A stretch of DNA of 64,000 bases from Pantoea sp. A4 (GCF_000295955.2 NZ_ALXE01000025.1:62001-126000), one strand, 5' to 3'. Positions 17,069 to 26,494 are shown, numbered from the stretch's first letter. Notes: a model not told the origin generated them from the letters alone. Numbers and translations are program-made.

Positions 17069-19171
17069 CTAGCTCAGCTGGCCCACCAGGCGCAGATCGG
17101 CATCGTCTGGCACCTCGTTGTAAGATAAAACGGCCAATCCCGGCGCAAACTGACGGGCATAACGCGCCAGCAGGGGCCGCAACTGCGGCGTCACCAGTAA
17201 TACCTGCGTCAGCTTTTGCTGTTTAAGCTGCTGATTAATTTCCGGTAAGGTGGTTTGCAACTGGGTCAGAATATTAGGATCGACCGGGAAGCTATCCAGC
17301 GCCACTTTCCCCGTTTGCTGGGCGTTATTCAGGGCCGAAAGCAGCAGATTTTCTAATTCTCCGTTTAGCGTATAAGCACTTAATGGGCGGCCCGGTGATG
17401 TAATGGTGCTGTACAACGCGCGACGTAGCGCAAAGCGAACGTCGGCAGCCAGCAACAGCGGATCTTTCGTAACCGGAGCGCCCTCAACCAGTGCCGTTGC
17501 CACCGTCACGATATCCTTCACCGGCACCTGCTCCTGCAACAGCAATCGCAACACTTTGAGTTGCAGGCTAAAGCTCAATTGTGCGTTCAACTCTTCCGTA
17601 AGCTTCGGAGCCAGCGTGCTCAGGCGCTCCTGCAACTGCGTAATATCATCGTAATTAAACAGATCGGCTAACTGCGCGAGTGCCAGCTTGTGCATATGTA
17701 TGGCGATCACGCTGGCGCTATCTACGACCTGAAATCCCAGGCCAATGGCGTGGGACTTTTCATCCGGTGCTATCCAGGTCACGTCCATGCCCCACGCCGG
17801 ATCGTGTGCCACCAGCCCCTCAACTTCGCCAAACTGCTCGCTACCGCCAATCGCCATTAAGCGATCGGGATAGACTTCGCCAACCGCCAGCGCAACGCCA
17901 TTGAGTAAAACGGCATATTGTGTGGGATTGAGTTTGAAATCTTCACGCACCGGGATGGCAGGCAGCAGAATGCCCATCTGCTCGCTAATCACCTGACGTA
18001 CGCCACGAATACGCTGCGTGAGTGGACTGTTGCTCTCTTTATTCACCAGACCAACCAGTTGATAGCCGAGATTCAGGCCCAGCGGTGCGGTAATCGGTAA
18101 TGTTTGCCAGCTCAGTGCGTGCTTTTCCTCTTCTACCTCCAGCGTCTGTTTCAGAGCCAGCAGCTGCTCGTGGCTTTGTGGCGCAGGGCGAGCCTGTCGC
18201 TGCTGATGCCTGGCGGCAAATAGCAGCAGGGCACTGAAGCCAAGGAACACCCAGTGCGGCATCCCCGGTACTATCGCCAGTACGAACATCACCAGTGCAG
18301 CAGTATAGAGAGTGTTAGGTTGTGCCAGCAGTTGGGTGCGAATCTCGCTGCCGATATCGCTCCCGTCGGTGACGCGCGTGACAATAATCGCGGCGGCGGT
18401 CGAGAGGAGCAAAGAGGGGATTTGCGCGACCAGGCCATCACCAATCGTCAGCAGTACATACTGCTCAAAAGCCTGACCGGCAGGCAGATGATGGCTAAAT
18501 ACGCCAATCAAAATACCGCCGGTGACGTTGATCAGTAGGATCATAATCCCGGCGATGGCATCGCCGCGGACAAACTTCGAGGCCCCGTCCATTGCGCCAT
18601 AGAAATCCGCTTCACTGGCGACCTCTTTACGCCGGTCACGCGCCTGTTGTTGGTTAATCAGCCCGGCATTGAGATCGGCATCGATAGCCATCTGCTTGCC
18701 TGGCAGTGCATCCAGCGTAAAGCGTGCGGAAACTTCAGAAATACGCTCCGCTCCTTTGGTCACGACGACAAAGTTGGCAATCATCAGGATAATAAACACC
18801 ACGAACCCGACGACAAAATTACCGCCAATCACCACGTTACCAAAAGATTCAATCACCTTACCGGCGGCACCCGGCCCTTCGTGACCGTTAAGCAGTACCA
18901 CGCGCGTCGAAGCCACGTTAAGCGCGAGGCGCATCAGCGTTACAACGAGCAGCAGCGTGGGAAACACCGCAAAGTCGAGGGGGCGTTGGCTATTGACGCA
19001 GGTCAGTAAAATCATGACCGACAGGACGATATTGAAGGTGAACAGAATATCCAGCACCAGCGGTGACAGTGGCAGCATCACCATTGCCAATACGCTAAGC
19101 AGTAGCAAAGGGACACCGAAGCGGCTATGGCGTAGCAGCGAGAGCCACTGACGAGGATTGATTCTATCCAT
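17069..19171 (-). CDS. lfhA: lateral flagellar export gate protein FlhA (LfhA)
   Basis: Largest inner-membrane component of the flagellar type III export gate, 700 residues. The N-terminal half has about eight membrane helices with family signatures (TLMRLALNVASTRVVLLNGHEG, FVVVTKGAERISEVSARFTLDALPGKQMAIDADLN). The C-terminal ~350 residues are the cytoplasmic docking platform for chaperone-substrate complexes. It is the last gene of the minus-strand lfiMNPQR-lfhBA operon and overlaps lfhB by 8 nt. In E. coli K-12 only fragments of this Flag-2 system remain (fhiA); here the gene is full length. Confidence 0.95.
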   Translation of the reverse strand: MDRINPRQWLSLLRHSRFGVPLLLLSVLAMVMLPLSPLVLDILFTFNIVLSVMILLTCVNSQRPLDFAVFPTLLLVVTLMRLALNVASTRVVLLNGHEGPGAAGKVIESFGNVVIGGNFVVGFVVFIILMIANFVVVTKGAERISEVSARFTLDALPGKQMAIDADLNAGLINQQQARDRRKEVASEADFYGAMDGASKFVRGDAIAGIMILLINVTGGILIGVFSHHLPAGQAFEQYVLLTIGDGLVAQIPSLLLSTAAAIIVTRVTDGSDIGSEIRTQLLAQPNTLYTAALVMFVLAIVPGMPHWVFLGFSALLLFAARHQQRQARPAPQSHEQLLALKQTLEVEEEKHALSWQTLPITAPLGLNLGYQLVGLVNKESNSPLTQRIRGVRQVISEQMGILLPAIPVREDFKLNPTQYAVLLNGVALAVGEVYPDRLMAIGGSEQFGEVEGLVAHDPAWGMDVTWIAPDEKSHAIGLGFQVVDSASVIAIHMHKLALAQLADLFNYDDITQLQERLSTLAPKLTEELNAQLSFSLQLKVLRLLLQEQVPVKDIVTVATALVEGAPVTKDPLLLAADVRFALRRALYSTITSPGRPLSAYTLNGELENLLLSALNNAQQTGKVALDSFPVDPNILTQLQTTLPEINQQLKQQKLTQVLLVTPQLRPLLARYARQFAPGLAVLSYNEVPDDADLRLVGQLS

Positions 19172-20291
19172 CTTGATGTTGTACCTCGTTTATTACATGG
19201 AGTTGAGTATTCAGCGTTGGGCGATCGCGCTGACCGGAGCGCCAGGCTTTCAGTTGCAGCACATAAGAGAGCACTTGCGCCATCGGACGAAACAGTTCAA
19301 CCGGGATCTGCTGATTAACGCGCGTGCTGTGATAAAGCGCGCGAGCCAGCGGAGGAAAGGTCACCACTTCGATTTTGTGCTGACCCGCGACCTGGCGAAT
19401 GTACTGCGCCATCTCATCCTGGCCTTTGGCAACGATCCACGGCGCGGCCGCCTTTTTGACGTCATATTTAATCGCTACGGCGAAGTGCGTGGGGTTAGCA
19501 ATAATCACATCCGCTTTAGGGACGCTGGCGCGGATCGCCCCCTGTGAAAATGATCGTTGGATCTGCCGCACGCGTTGTTTAATTTGCTGATTACCTTCAT
19601 GGTTTTTATGCTCCTCACGTACTTCATGGCGGCTCATGCGCATTTTTCGTTGAAAGAAAAAGCGGCTCAGGGGGAGATCAATTAAAGCAAACAGCACCAG
19701 TGCAAATAAAAAGTACTGCAGGATCTCCCACAGTAGCGCAATCCCATGGTAAATGGCCGGACGGAGAAAGGCCGATTGCAGCGCAATCATTTCAGGTAAG
19801 TAGTGCATCAGAACGCCGCACAGCAGGCCCATCAGCAGCAGGCATTTGAGCACCATTTTCACGACATCACCGGCATGTTGTGCTGAGAACAGCCGTTTAA
19901 TGCCGGAAACAGGGCTCATTTTTTTCAGGTCCGGTTTGATACGTCCCAGGGCGAAAATCCAGCCGCCGGGCAACAGGCTGGTAAAAATGATGACCAGAGG
20001 AACCGGCAGAAGTGTAATGAAAATCTTAGCCAGAATGACCAGGTGGAGGCTGAGATAGCGTATCAGGTGGCCCTCATCCTCAAGGGTGGCGGCAAACTGT
20101 GGCAGCGTATTGAAGGCTTCCTTTATCAGGCTCAGATACCAGGGAAAAAACAGCGTTACACAGCTCAGGGTGGTCAGCAGCCCGACAGCGAGTGGGACAT
20201 CCTTTGAACGCGGCACATCGCCTTTTTTGCGTGCTTTGGTGACTTTGGTCGGCGTGGCCTTTTCGCTTTTATCTCCCTGACTCTCAGCCAT
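19164..20291 (-). CDS. lfhB: lateral flagellar export switch protein FlhB (LfhB)
   Basis: Inner-membrane export protein of 375 residues that switches substrate specificity from rod/hook to filament. It has four membrane helices between ~30 and 210, and a cytoplasmic domain with the self-cleaving NPTH motif (VIIANPTHFAVAIKYD). The charged N-terminus (GDKSEKATPTKVTKARKKGD) is the family signature. The switch is normally triggered by the hook-length ruler, here the FliK-like protein at 42275. It overlaps lfiR by one base and lfhA by 8. Confidence 0.95.
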   Translation of the reverse strand: MAESQGDKSEKATPTKVTKARKKGDVPRSKDVPLAVGLLTTLSCVTLFFPWYLSLIKEAFNTLPQFAATLEDEGHLIRYLSLHLVILAKIFITLLPVPLVIIFTSLLPGGWIFALGRIKPDLKKMSPVSGIKRLFSAQHAGDVVKMVLKCLLLMGLLCGVLMHYLPEMIALQSAFLRPAIYHGIALLWEILQYFLFALVLFALIDLPLSRFFFQRKMRMSRHEVREEHKNHEGNQQIKQRVRQIQRSFSQGAIRASVPKADVIIANPTHFAVAIKYDVKKAAAPWIVAKGQDEMAQYIRQVAGQHKIEVVTFPPLARALYHSTRVNQQIPVELFRPMAQVLSYVLQLKAWRSGQRDRPTLNTQLHVINEVQHQDG

Positions 20292-21064
20292 CAGCGCACT
20301 CTCAGCCTGGCTAACTCTGCCAGCAGACTATAACTTAACTTCAGATAGTGATCGCTCAGGCTATAGCTCAGTAGCCCGATACAGAACAGCCCAAACAGCA
20401 TGCTGATGGGAAAACCAAGCGAGAACAGGTTTAAGGTGGGAGAAACGCGATTCAGCAGACCGAACACAGCTTGAACCAGCAATAAAATCAGCAACGCAGG
20501 CAGCGCCAGTAACAGCGCACCGGCGATGATAAAGCCCACCCCACCGCTGACTTTCTCCAGCATCGACACACTAATGGCCTCGCCAATCGGCCACCAGAGA
20601 AAGCTGTGGTGCAGAATCGTCACCAGTAGCAGATGCCCGTCCATAACAAAAAACAGCAGCACGGCATAGATATTAAGAAACTGGGCGATGGCCACCGTGG
20701 GTGTGCCGTTCGCGGGATCGTGCATGATGGACATGCCCAATCCCATGCTCATGGCCAGCATGTGACCCGCCGTTTGTAGCACCCAGAAAACCCACCACAG
20801 CATATGACCAAACAGCCATCCCCAGAGGATCTGTTCGCCGGTCAACATCAGCATCGCAACGGACATCAGATCGGAGACGGGGCTGGGGACGATAGGCTGT
20901 GCAGTGAGTACGACGCTCAGTAGCAGGGCCAGCATGATTTTGGCCTTGCGGGAAAATGCCGGGTTATCCAGTACTGGGCAGAACAGTAACAGCGACAGAA
21001 TGCGAACCAGCGGGAGCCAAAGCTGGAGCAACAGTGAGTACAGCTGTTCAATTGTAAACGCCAC
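20291..21064 (-). CDS. lfiR: lateral flagellar export protein FliR (LfiR)
   Basis: Polytopic inner-membrane export-gate protein. I place the start at the GTG at 21064, two bases after the lfiQ stop, giving 257 residues (VAFTIEQLYSLLLQLWLPLV...), the normal FliR length. The longer frame to 21136 would run through lfiQ and add unrelated residues. Six or so hydrophobic helices are visible, with the GEQILWGWLFG and GLGMSIMHDPANGTPT segments typical of FliR. It assembles with FliP and FliQ into the export pore. Confidence 0.92.
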   Translation of the reverse strand: MAFTIEQLYSLLLQLWLPLVRILSLLLFCPVLDNPAFSRKAKIMLALLLSVVLTAQPIVPSPVSDLMSVAMLMLTGEQILWGWLFGHMLWWVFWVLQTAGHMLAMSMGLGMSIMHDPANGTPTVAIAQFLNIYAVLLFFVMDGHLLLVTILHHSFLWWPIGEAISVSMLEKVSGGVGFIIAGALLLALPALLILLLVQAVFGLLNRVSPTLNLFSLGFPISMLFGLFCIGLLSYSLSDHYLKLSYSLLAELARLRVR

Positions 21065-21066
21065 GC

Positions 21067-21339
21067 TTATAACACCAGTTGAGCGGCCTGCTCGAACAGT
21101 TGGCGGGTAAAATCGATCAGTTCGGTCAGCATCCATTTACCAGCGAAAATCAACATCAGTAAGGTGACAGCCATGCGCGGCAAAAAACTCAGCGTCTGTT
21201 CATTGATTTGGGTCGTGGCCTGAAAAATGCTCACCAGCAGGCCGGTCAGCAAGCTGGGCAAAATGGCCAGGAGGGCGATAATCAAGATGAGGCGAAAGGC
21301 GGAGCCCATAACATCACCCACGACCTCAATGGTCATCAT
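21067..21339 (-). CDS. lfiQ: lateral flagellar export protein FliQ (LfiQ)
   Basis: Small export-gate protein of 90 residues with two membrane helices (LILIIALLAILPSLLTGLLVSIFQATTQINEQTLSFLPRM region). The start is the first of two adjacent ATGs (21339), which overlaps the lfiP stop as ATGA. A longer in-frame reading to 21390 lies inside lfiP and is not needed. It works in the FliPQR pore. Confidence 0.93.
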   Translation of the reverse strand: MMTIEVVGDVMGSAFRLILIIALLAILPSLLTGLLVSIFQATTQINEQTLSFLPRMAVTLLMLIFAGKWMLTELIDFTRQLFEQAAQLVL

Positions 21340-22076
21340 AGCGCCAGCCCCTGTACACTCTGTGTCAGTGTACCGACAATCAGTGACCAACCATCCACCA
21401 GGACAAACAGAATCAGCTTAAACGGCAGCGAGACGATCAGCGGTGACAGCATCATCATCCCCATTGCCATTAAAATACTGGCCACCACCAGGTCAATGAC
21501 CAGAAAGGGGATGTAAATTAAGAAGCCGATTTTAAAGGCGGTTTTCAGTTCGCTCAGAACAAAAGCGGGCACGATAATGGTCAAATCCTGCGCCTCAGCG
21601 GCACCACTGCTACCCGCGATCAGCATGATCTGCTCCAGTGCGCTGGTGCTGGTCTGCGACAGCATAAAGGTTTTCAGCGGGGCCGATCCAGCGGTTAGCG
21701 CCTGCTGGAGCGTCATGCGATTTTCCTGATAGGGTACCACCGCATTCTCATGGATATTCAGCCATACCGGACGCATCACCAGCAAGGTTAAAGCCAGTGC
21801 AATCCCGGTCAGCACCTTATTCGGCGGCGCTTGCTGGAGGCCAATCGCCTGACGTAACAGCGCCAGCACAATAATAAAACGCGTAAAGCAGGTCATCATC
21901 AGCAGTGCGAGGGGCAGCATGCCGAGCAGCGTCATCAGGATCAGTATTTCGACCTTAACGCTGTACTCTACGGCTCCGCTCTCGTTGGGGAGGGCTGAGA
22001 TCAGCGTCAGCCCGCTCTGTTGAGCAGAAACGGGCAGGGCGAGGGGCAGCAGAAGCCATAGCAGGCGGGTTGTCAT
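21336..22076 (-). CDS. lfiP: lateral flagellar export protein FliP (LfiP)
   Basis: Export-gate protein of 246 residues with a cleavable-type signal (MTTRLLWLLLPLALPVSAQQ), as is usual for FliP, and four further membrane segments. Family signatures are visible in SVKVEILILMTLLGMLPLALLMMTCFTRFIIVLALLRQA and the C-terminal ILMAMGMMMLSPLIVSLPFKLILFVLVDGW. It overlaps lfiN and lfiQ by 4 nt each (ATGA type). Confidence 0.95.
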   Translation of the reverse strand: MTTRLLWLLLPLALPVSAQQSGLTLISALPNESGAVEYSVKVEILILMTLLGMLPLALLMMTCFTRFIIVLALLRQAIGLQQAPPNKVLTGIALALTLLVMRPVWLNIHENAVVPYQENRMTLQQALTAGSAPLKTFMLSQTSTSALEQIMLIAGSSGAAEAQDLTIIVPAFVLSELKTAFKIGFLIYIPFLVIDLVVASILMAMGMMMLSPLIVSLPFKLILFVLVDGWSLIVGTLTQSVQGLAL

Positions 22077-22438
22077 CGCGCCAGCTCACTCAACTCGCTG
22101 CTATCGAATTCAATCACCCGTAGCGCGTATTTATCGTTGACCACGACGACTTCAGCGGTGCCGAAGGAGACGCCGTTGATTTTGATATCCAGCGGCTCTC
22201 CGGCTAGTTTATCCAGCTCTATCACGCTCTCTTCGTTGACCTCAAGCAGTTCAGCCAGAGTCACTTCCACTGAAGCGACCTCCAGCGTTAGCGTGACCGG
22301 AATACGGCTAAACAACGCCAGATGACGCTGCTTGTCTGAGGATGCGCAGGTGTCCTGCGGTACTGGATTAAAGGCAGCCTCCAGTGAGGCAGCCAGCGCG
22401 ATCTCCTCAGGAGAGTCAGAGGCGTGGCGTTCAGTCAT
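22073..22438 (-). CDS. lfiN: lateral flagellar C-ring protein FliN (LfiN)
   Basis: Cytoplasmic switch/C-ring protein of 121 residues, slightly shorter than E. coli FliN (137). The C-terminal ~75 residues form the SpoA domain (IPVTLTLEVASVEVTLAELLEVNEESVIELDKLAGEPLDIKINGV), ending with the conserved YALRVIEF. It forms the base of the C-ring with FliM and binds the FliH-FliI export ATPase complex. It overlaps the adjacent genes at both ends. Confidence 0.93.
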   Translation of the reverse strand: MTERHASDSPEEIALAASLEAAFNPVPQDTCASSDKQRHLALFSRIPVTLTLEVASVEVTLAELLEVNEESVIELDKLAGEPLDIKINGVSFGTAEVVVVNDKYALRVIEFDSSELSELAR

Positions 22439-23291
22439 CGGTATGTTCCCGGTTACGTATTAAGTCGCAAAAGTAGAGCTTGCCGCGATCCTCACAGACC
22501 GAAGCGCTAAACAGTGAGTTACTGCCGATGTAAAGCGGCACGGATTCGGCCAGAGCAATAGGTAAAATATCGCCTGCCTGTAACGTGGACAGGCGGGCTG
22601 TTGGGAGCGAAAGCGTGGTCAGACGGCCCTTCAGGCGCAGCGGTAGCGTGCTGAACAGTGGCCGGGTAGGAAGGCGCTTCGGGCGGTTTTGGTTCTGTTT
22701 TGCCCGCAGGTTTGCCAGCAGGAGATCAACATGGCTGGCATCCAGTAGTAGCGAGAGCTTCCCCCCTTGGTAGCTATCTAAAATGAAATCCACCCGATAA
22801 GCCCACTGTGTCATGAGTGCGGCATAATCAGCAGATAATGTAAGAGGCTGGCCAAACAGCGTATCGCTCAGCAGCAGTTGAATCAGATCGCTGCTGATTT
22901 TGCTCTGTAAGCGTTCTTCAGTGCGCGACAGTGGCCCATCGTTCAGCGGCTTTTCAGTGAGTTCCTGGCGCTTTAACCCATAATAATCGTAGAGTATTTG
23001 CAGCAGAAAATGGCGGTCGATATATAACGCCAGGTGACCTGATTCGCTACTGAATATCTGCGCTTTTTTTTGTATCACATCACTGTGACACTGAATATCA
23101 ATCAGGGTGGTATTCACGCGGAGTTTTTTCAAAAAGTAAACGTTTAATCGGGTATCAATCTGATCGCGAAGATTCTTAAAAATAGCCGGAATCTGATTGT
23201 AGGGTTTTCCCAGTTGGTGCGTTTCGATTTTAATCACCTCTTCAACCTCATTGGCTGAATAGACGCGCCGCCTTTTTTTATGAATTAGCAT
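22431..23291 (-). CDS. lfiM: lateral flagellar C-ring protein FliM, short (LfiM)
   Basis: C-ring protein of 286 residues, against ~334 for E. coli FliM. The C-terminal SpoA domain is recognisable (PLRLKGRLTTLSLPTARLSTLQAGDILPIAL). The protein starts directly in the middle-domain lead-in and lacks the N-terminal CheY-binding peptide (E. coli SILSQAEIDALL). The GGxG motif of the middle domain is also not seen, the equivalent stretch reading ILYDYYGLKR. Phospho-CheY may therefore not switch this motor (inference). It is the first gene of the minus-strand export operon and divergent from lafK. Identification rests on position plus the SpoA domain. Confidence 0.85.
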   Translation of the reverse strand: MLIHKKRRRVYSANEVEEVIKIETHQLGKPYNQIPAIFKNLRDQIDTRLNVYFLKKLRVNTTLIDIQCHSDVIQKKAQIFSSESGHLALYIDRHFLLQILYDYYGLKRQELTEKPLNDGPLSRTEERLQSKISSDLIQLLLSDTLFGQPLTLSADYAALMTQWAYRVDFILDSYQGGKLSLLLDASHVDLLLANLRAKQNQNRPKRLPTRPLFSTLPLRLKGRLTTLSLPTARLSTLQAGDILPIALAESVPLYIGSNSLFSASVCEDRGKLYFCDLIRNREHTDD

Positions 23292-23525
23292 TCAGAAGTT
23301 CTTTGTCTGACTTTAATGTCTTTATTTTATTTTCATCTTAAGGTTTTTAGCCAGATATTAATGATTATTAATATCTCAACAGGAAGGATTTTATTTATTA
23401 AATCATTGTTTACAATGGATTTATTATTTAATAATTTTTTATATCTGGTATGGATTCAACAATGGCTATATTCTTTTCTCTATATAAAAAATCAACCTTT
23501 GCTTAACATCCTAAAGGGTAATGCT
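23292..23525. promoter_or_regulatory. divergent lfiM / lafK intergenic region
   Basis: Very AT-rich 234-bp region separating the two outward-reading flagellar transcripts, so it should contain the top-level (class I) promoters. I found no -24/-12 sigma-54 motif on either strand, consistent with lafK not needing its own product. An open frame continues upstream of lafK to 23316, but it is low-complexity and lacks a ribosome site. The lafK site (AAAGGG, 23513-23518) ends 7 nt before its ATG. Confidence 0.5.
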
Positions 23526-24566
23526 ATGAATACCACTGAGGCAGTATATTCTGAGGCAATGAAGAGCAGCATGAGCAAGAAATTTATTTCCCACGATCCC
23601 ATCTCCATTGCCCTTTACTCCTCTGCTGAAAAGGTTGCGAAGTTTAATGTGCCGGTCATGATTTCAGGTGAAACCGGAACCGGGAAAGAGTGTATTGCCC
23701 GACATATTCATCAACACGCCTTTAACCAGCCGGCACCTTATGTCGCCGTCAATTGTGCAGCGATACCCGAAAACATGTTGGAAGCCATACTGTTTGGCTT
23801 TGAAAAAGGGGCATTCACCGGTGCGGTTCATAGTCAGCCGGGTAAATTTGAGCTGGCCAATGGCGGGACACTGCTGCTCGATGAAATCGGGGATTTACCC
23901 TACGGCTTGCAGGCGAAACTGCTGCGGGTGCTCCAGGAACAGACCGTGGAGCGGCTCGGAAGCCATAAATCGATCGCGCTAAAAGTGCGTCTGTTGACGG
24001 CGACCAATAAAGATCTGCAAGAAGAGGTCAATCGTGGGCGATTCCGGGAAGATCTCTACTATCGACTCTCGGTGATCAACCTTGAGATACCACCCTTGCG
24101 TGCCCGGCGGCTGGATATTTTGCCGTTAGCGAACCTTTTCCTGCAACGCTACAGCCAGGGTTTGCCAGCGTTACTGCGCTTTAGCGCTGAGGCCCAGCAT
24201 AAGATGTTTGAGTACGAATGGCCCGGCAACGTGCGAGAGCTGGAAAACCGCGTACAGCGTGGCATTGTTCTGAGCAGTGGTGACACCATCAGTGCCGCCC
24301 TGTTAGGGCTGGATGAGAAAAGTGTCACCTGTATCTCAACCGCCGATCTTCCTCACCCCGTTCCACCGTCGCGCACTCGTAGAATTCGTGAACATGGTCG
24401 CGCTGCTGAAAGCCAGTATATCCTCGATCTGCTCAGTCGCCATCAGGGTAACAAAACCAAAACTGCCGAGAGCCTTGGCATCACGACGCGCGCCCTGCGT
24501 TATCGCCTTGCTTCTATGCGCCAGCAGGGAATAAGCACGGAAAATCTTGTTAATTCAGGAAGATAA
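23526..24566 (+). CDS. lafK: sigma-54-dependent activator of lateral flagellar genes LafK
   Basis: Bacterial enhancer-binding protein of 346 residues. The AAA+ domain starts almost at once (~residue 25) and has Walker A GETGTGKE, the sigma-54-contacting loop GAFTGA, and Walker [13 protein letters not shown]-terminal Fis-type helix-turn-helix ([20 protein letters not shown]) binds upstream sites. There is no N-terminal receiver or FleQ-like domain, which is shorter than the Vibrio LafK/FlrA type as I recall it. In Vibrio parahaemolyticus LafK activates the lateral class II promoters. The two -24/-12 promoters in this locus (31226, 41743) are its obvious targets. lfiE starts 2 bp after its stop. 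Confidence 0.92.
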   Translation: MNTTEAVYSEAMKSSMSKKFISHDPISIALYSSAEKVAKFNVPVMISGETGTGKECIARHIHQHAFNQPAPYVAVNCAAIPENMLEAILFGFEKGAFTGAVHSQPGKFELANGGTLLLDEIGDLPYGLQAKLLRVLQEQTVERLGSHKSIALKVRLLTATNKDLQEEVNRGRFREDLYYRLSVINLEIPPLRARRLDILPLANLFLQRYSQGLPALLRFSAEAQHKMFEYEWPGNVRELENRVQRGIVLSSGDTISAALLGLDEKSVTCISTADLPHPVPPSRTRRIREHGRAAESQYILDLLSRHQGNKTKTAESLGITTRALRYRLASMRQQGISTENLVNSGR

Positions 24567-24568
24567 AT

Positions 24569-24892
24569 ATGATTGTTACTGCCATTGAGCCGAATTTAAT
24601 CCGTTCCATTCGACCTGGCCCAACGCTGTCGCCAGCACCGGCTAGCCAGATGACTACCGGGGCGACATCCCACGTCTCTTTTTCTGCCCTGCTTGAGCAG
24701 GGAATTCATCACGTTGATGCCTTACAACACAGCGCTTCAGCGCAGCAGCGCGCTATCGATTTGGGTCTCAGCGACGATCTGACAAACACGGTGTTGGCGG
24801 GGCAAAAGGCCAGTATTGCGTTTTCTGCGATGGTGCAGGTGCGCAACAAGTTGACGCAAGCGCTGGATGATATCGTCAGTATGCCGGTTTAA
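24569..24892 (+). CDS. lfiE: lateral flagellar rod/MS-ring adaptor FliE (LfiE)
   Basis: Periplasmic junction protein of 107 residues that links the MS-ring to the rod. The C-terminal half has the conserved FliE helix pair (VSFSALLEQGIHHVDALQHS and FSAMVQVRNKLTQALDDIVSMPV). It lacks a signal peptide, as expected for a type III substrate. It starts 2 bp after lafK and is followed by AAGGAGG and the lfiF GTG. Confidence 0.92.
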   Translation: MIVTAIEPNLIRSIRPGPTLSPAPASQMTTGATSHVSFSALLEQGIHHVDALQHSASAQQRAIDLGLSDDLTNTVLAGQKASIAFSAMVQVRNKLTQALDDIVSMPV

Positions 24893-24901
24893 GGAGGTCG
24901 G

Positions 24902-26494
24902 GTGTTACAGCAACTCTTAGCCCGTTTTCCTGCGGATAGCGTGATAATCGTAAAAAAGTGGCTGCTGCCACTCGGGGGATCTTTGCTGATTACCGCGCTC
25001 ATCGTGGCGATCCTGTGGCACAACAACAATCGCTACGTGCTCTTGTTCGGCAGCGAGCAGCAGATCCCCGTTGCGCAGGCGGTGGAAGTGTTAGGGAGCG
25101 AGGGAATAGCCTATCGGGTTGAACCGCGAAGCGGTGCTTTGTTGATCGCTGAAAGCAAGGTTCCGCAGGCACGCATGTTGCTGGCTGCACGTGGCATTAC
25201 GGCCCAGGTGCCGCCAGGCTATGGATTGATGGATAGCGAAGCGCTATTTGGTAGCAGTCAGTTCATCCAGAACGTACGCTTTCGCCGTAGCCTCGAAGGT
25301 GAGCTGGCGCAAAGTATTATGACGCTGGATAGCGTGGCTTCGGCGCGCGTCCATCTCGGCATGGTGGAAAAGCGCAGTTTCGTGCTCAGTAGCCAGCCGG
25401 ACAGCACGGCTTCGGTGATATTGCGTCTGCATCCGGGACGTGAATTAAGCGAAAGCCAGGTGGTTGCGGTGACAGGCCTGGTAGCAGGCAGTATGCCGGG
25501 CATGAAGGCGGAACAGGTACAAGTTGTTGATCAGGGTGGAAGACTGCTCTCTGCGCATCTTCAGGGGCAGGGCGCAGAAATTTCGACTGCCCGGCAGACC
25601 GATGCGCTACACCGCTTGCGTCAGACCACGGAACGTAACATCAGTACGCTGCTCATCCCCCTGTTGGGCCAGGAGAATTTTCGCGTCAGCGTGGTGCCGC
25701 AGATCAGTTTTGATCGGGTAGAAGAAACGCAGGAGCGCTACCTTGGCGATCCGCGTACCGCCAGTGAAAATCTGTTGCAGGAAAACCTCTCCGAGCAGAT
25801 GGCGGTAGGCATCCCTGGCTCATTAAGCAATCGCCCAGCCAATGCCCCGGCGGCAGCGGGCGAGATGCAAGGATCGTCACGTGACCAGTCACAGCGGCAG
25901 TTCCACTGGGATCGGGATATTCGCCAGATTCGCCATCAGTCGGAAAAACTGCAAAAGCTCAGCGTCGCCATTGTGCTTAATCAGAATGTTGCAGCGCTAA
26001 GTCAGTGGAACGAAGAACAGCACGCGCAGCTGGCCGCTCTGCTGAGTCAGGCTGCGGGCATTGATAGTACGCGCGGCGACCAACTCACTATCTCGCGATT
26101 AGCCTTTATCCCTGCCGAGGCCGTAGAGGATGAGAAAACCCCCTGGTGGGAGAGTGAAACCACCTTCCGCTGGGCCGAGCGCGCCGCGATGGCGCTGCTG
26201 ATCTTGTTGATCACCCTGTTTGGCCTGCTGCCGATGCTCCGTCGTGTTGGACAACCCGCCCCCGCTGGTGTGCCAACCGATCCGGCTTTAACCCAGGAGA
26301 CGTTGATGGGCGAGACGCTGGCGACCTTACCTGATTCAGCGGTGAGCAACGACGATCAACTCCCGCCACAAAACTCCGGCCTGGAGACCAAAGTGGCCTT
26401 TCTGCAAACCCTGGCACGCAGTGAAACCGATCGCGTTGCTGAGGTATTAAAACAGTGGATTAGCAGCAATGAGCGAAACAACAGCAAAAAGTAA
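24902..26494 (+). CDS. lfiF: lateral flagellar MS-ring protein FliF (LfiF)
   Basis: MS-ring protein of 530 residues, a little shorter than E. coli FliF (~550). The first transmembrane helix is at ~22-40 (LLPLGGSLLITALIVAILW) and the second at ~427-446 (AMALLILLITLFGLLPML). Between them are the ring-building motifs, including PGYGLMDSEALFGSSQF and RVHLGMVEKRSFV. The C-terminal tail (ETKVAFLQTLARSETDRVAEVLKQWI) is the FliG-binding segment. The start is GTG, backed by AAGGAGG 5 nt upstream. It overlaps lfiG by 26 nt. Confidence 0.95.
   Translation: MLQQLLARFPADSVIIVKKWLLPLGGSLLITALIVAILWHNNNRYVLLFGSEQQIPVAQAVEVLGSEGIAYRVEPRSGALLIAESKVPQARMLLAARGITAQVPPGYGLMDSEALFGSSQFIQNVRFRRSLEGELAQSIMTLDSVASARVHLGMVEKRSFVLSSQPDSTASVILRLHPGRELSESQVVAVTGLVAGSMPGMKAEQVQVVDQGGRLLSAHLQGQGAEISTARQTDALHRLRQTTERNISTLLIPLLGQENFRVSVVPQISFDRVEETQERYLGDPRTASENLLQENLSEQMAVGIPGSLSNRPANAPAAAGEMQGSSRDQSQRQFHWDRDIRQIRHQSEKLQKLSVAIVLNQNVAALSQWNEEQHAQLAALLSQAAGIDSTRGDQLTISRLAFIPAEAVEDEKTPWWESETTFRWAERAAMALLILLITLFGLLPMLRRVGQPAPAGVPTDPALTQETLMGETLATLPDSAVSNDDQLPPQNSGLETKVAFLQTLARSETDRVAEVLKQWISSNERNNSKK

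Noticed and set aside
23316..23525. N-terminal extension of LafK
   Set aside because: In frame and open, but AT-rich, hydrophobic/low complexity, and the strong AAAGGG site belongs to ATG 23526.
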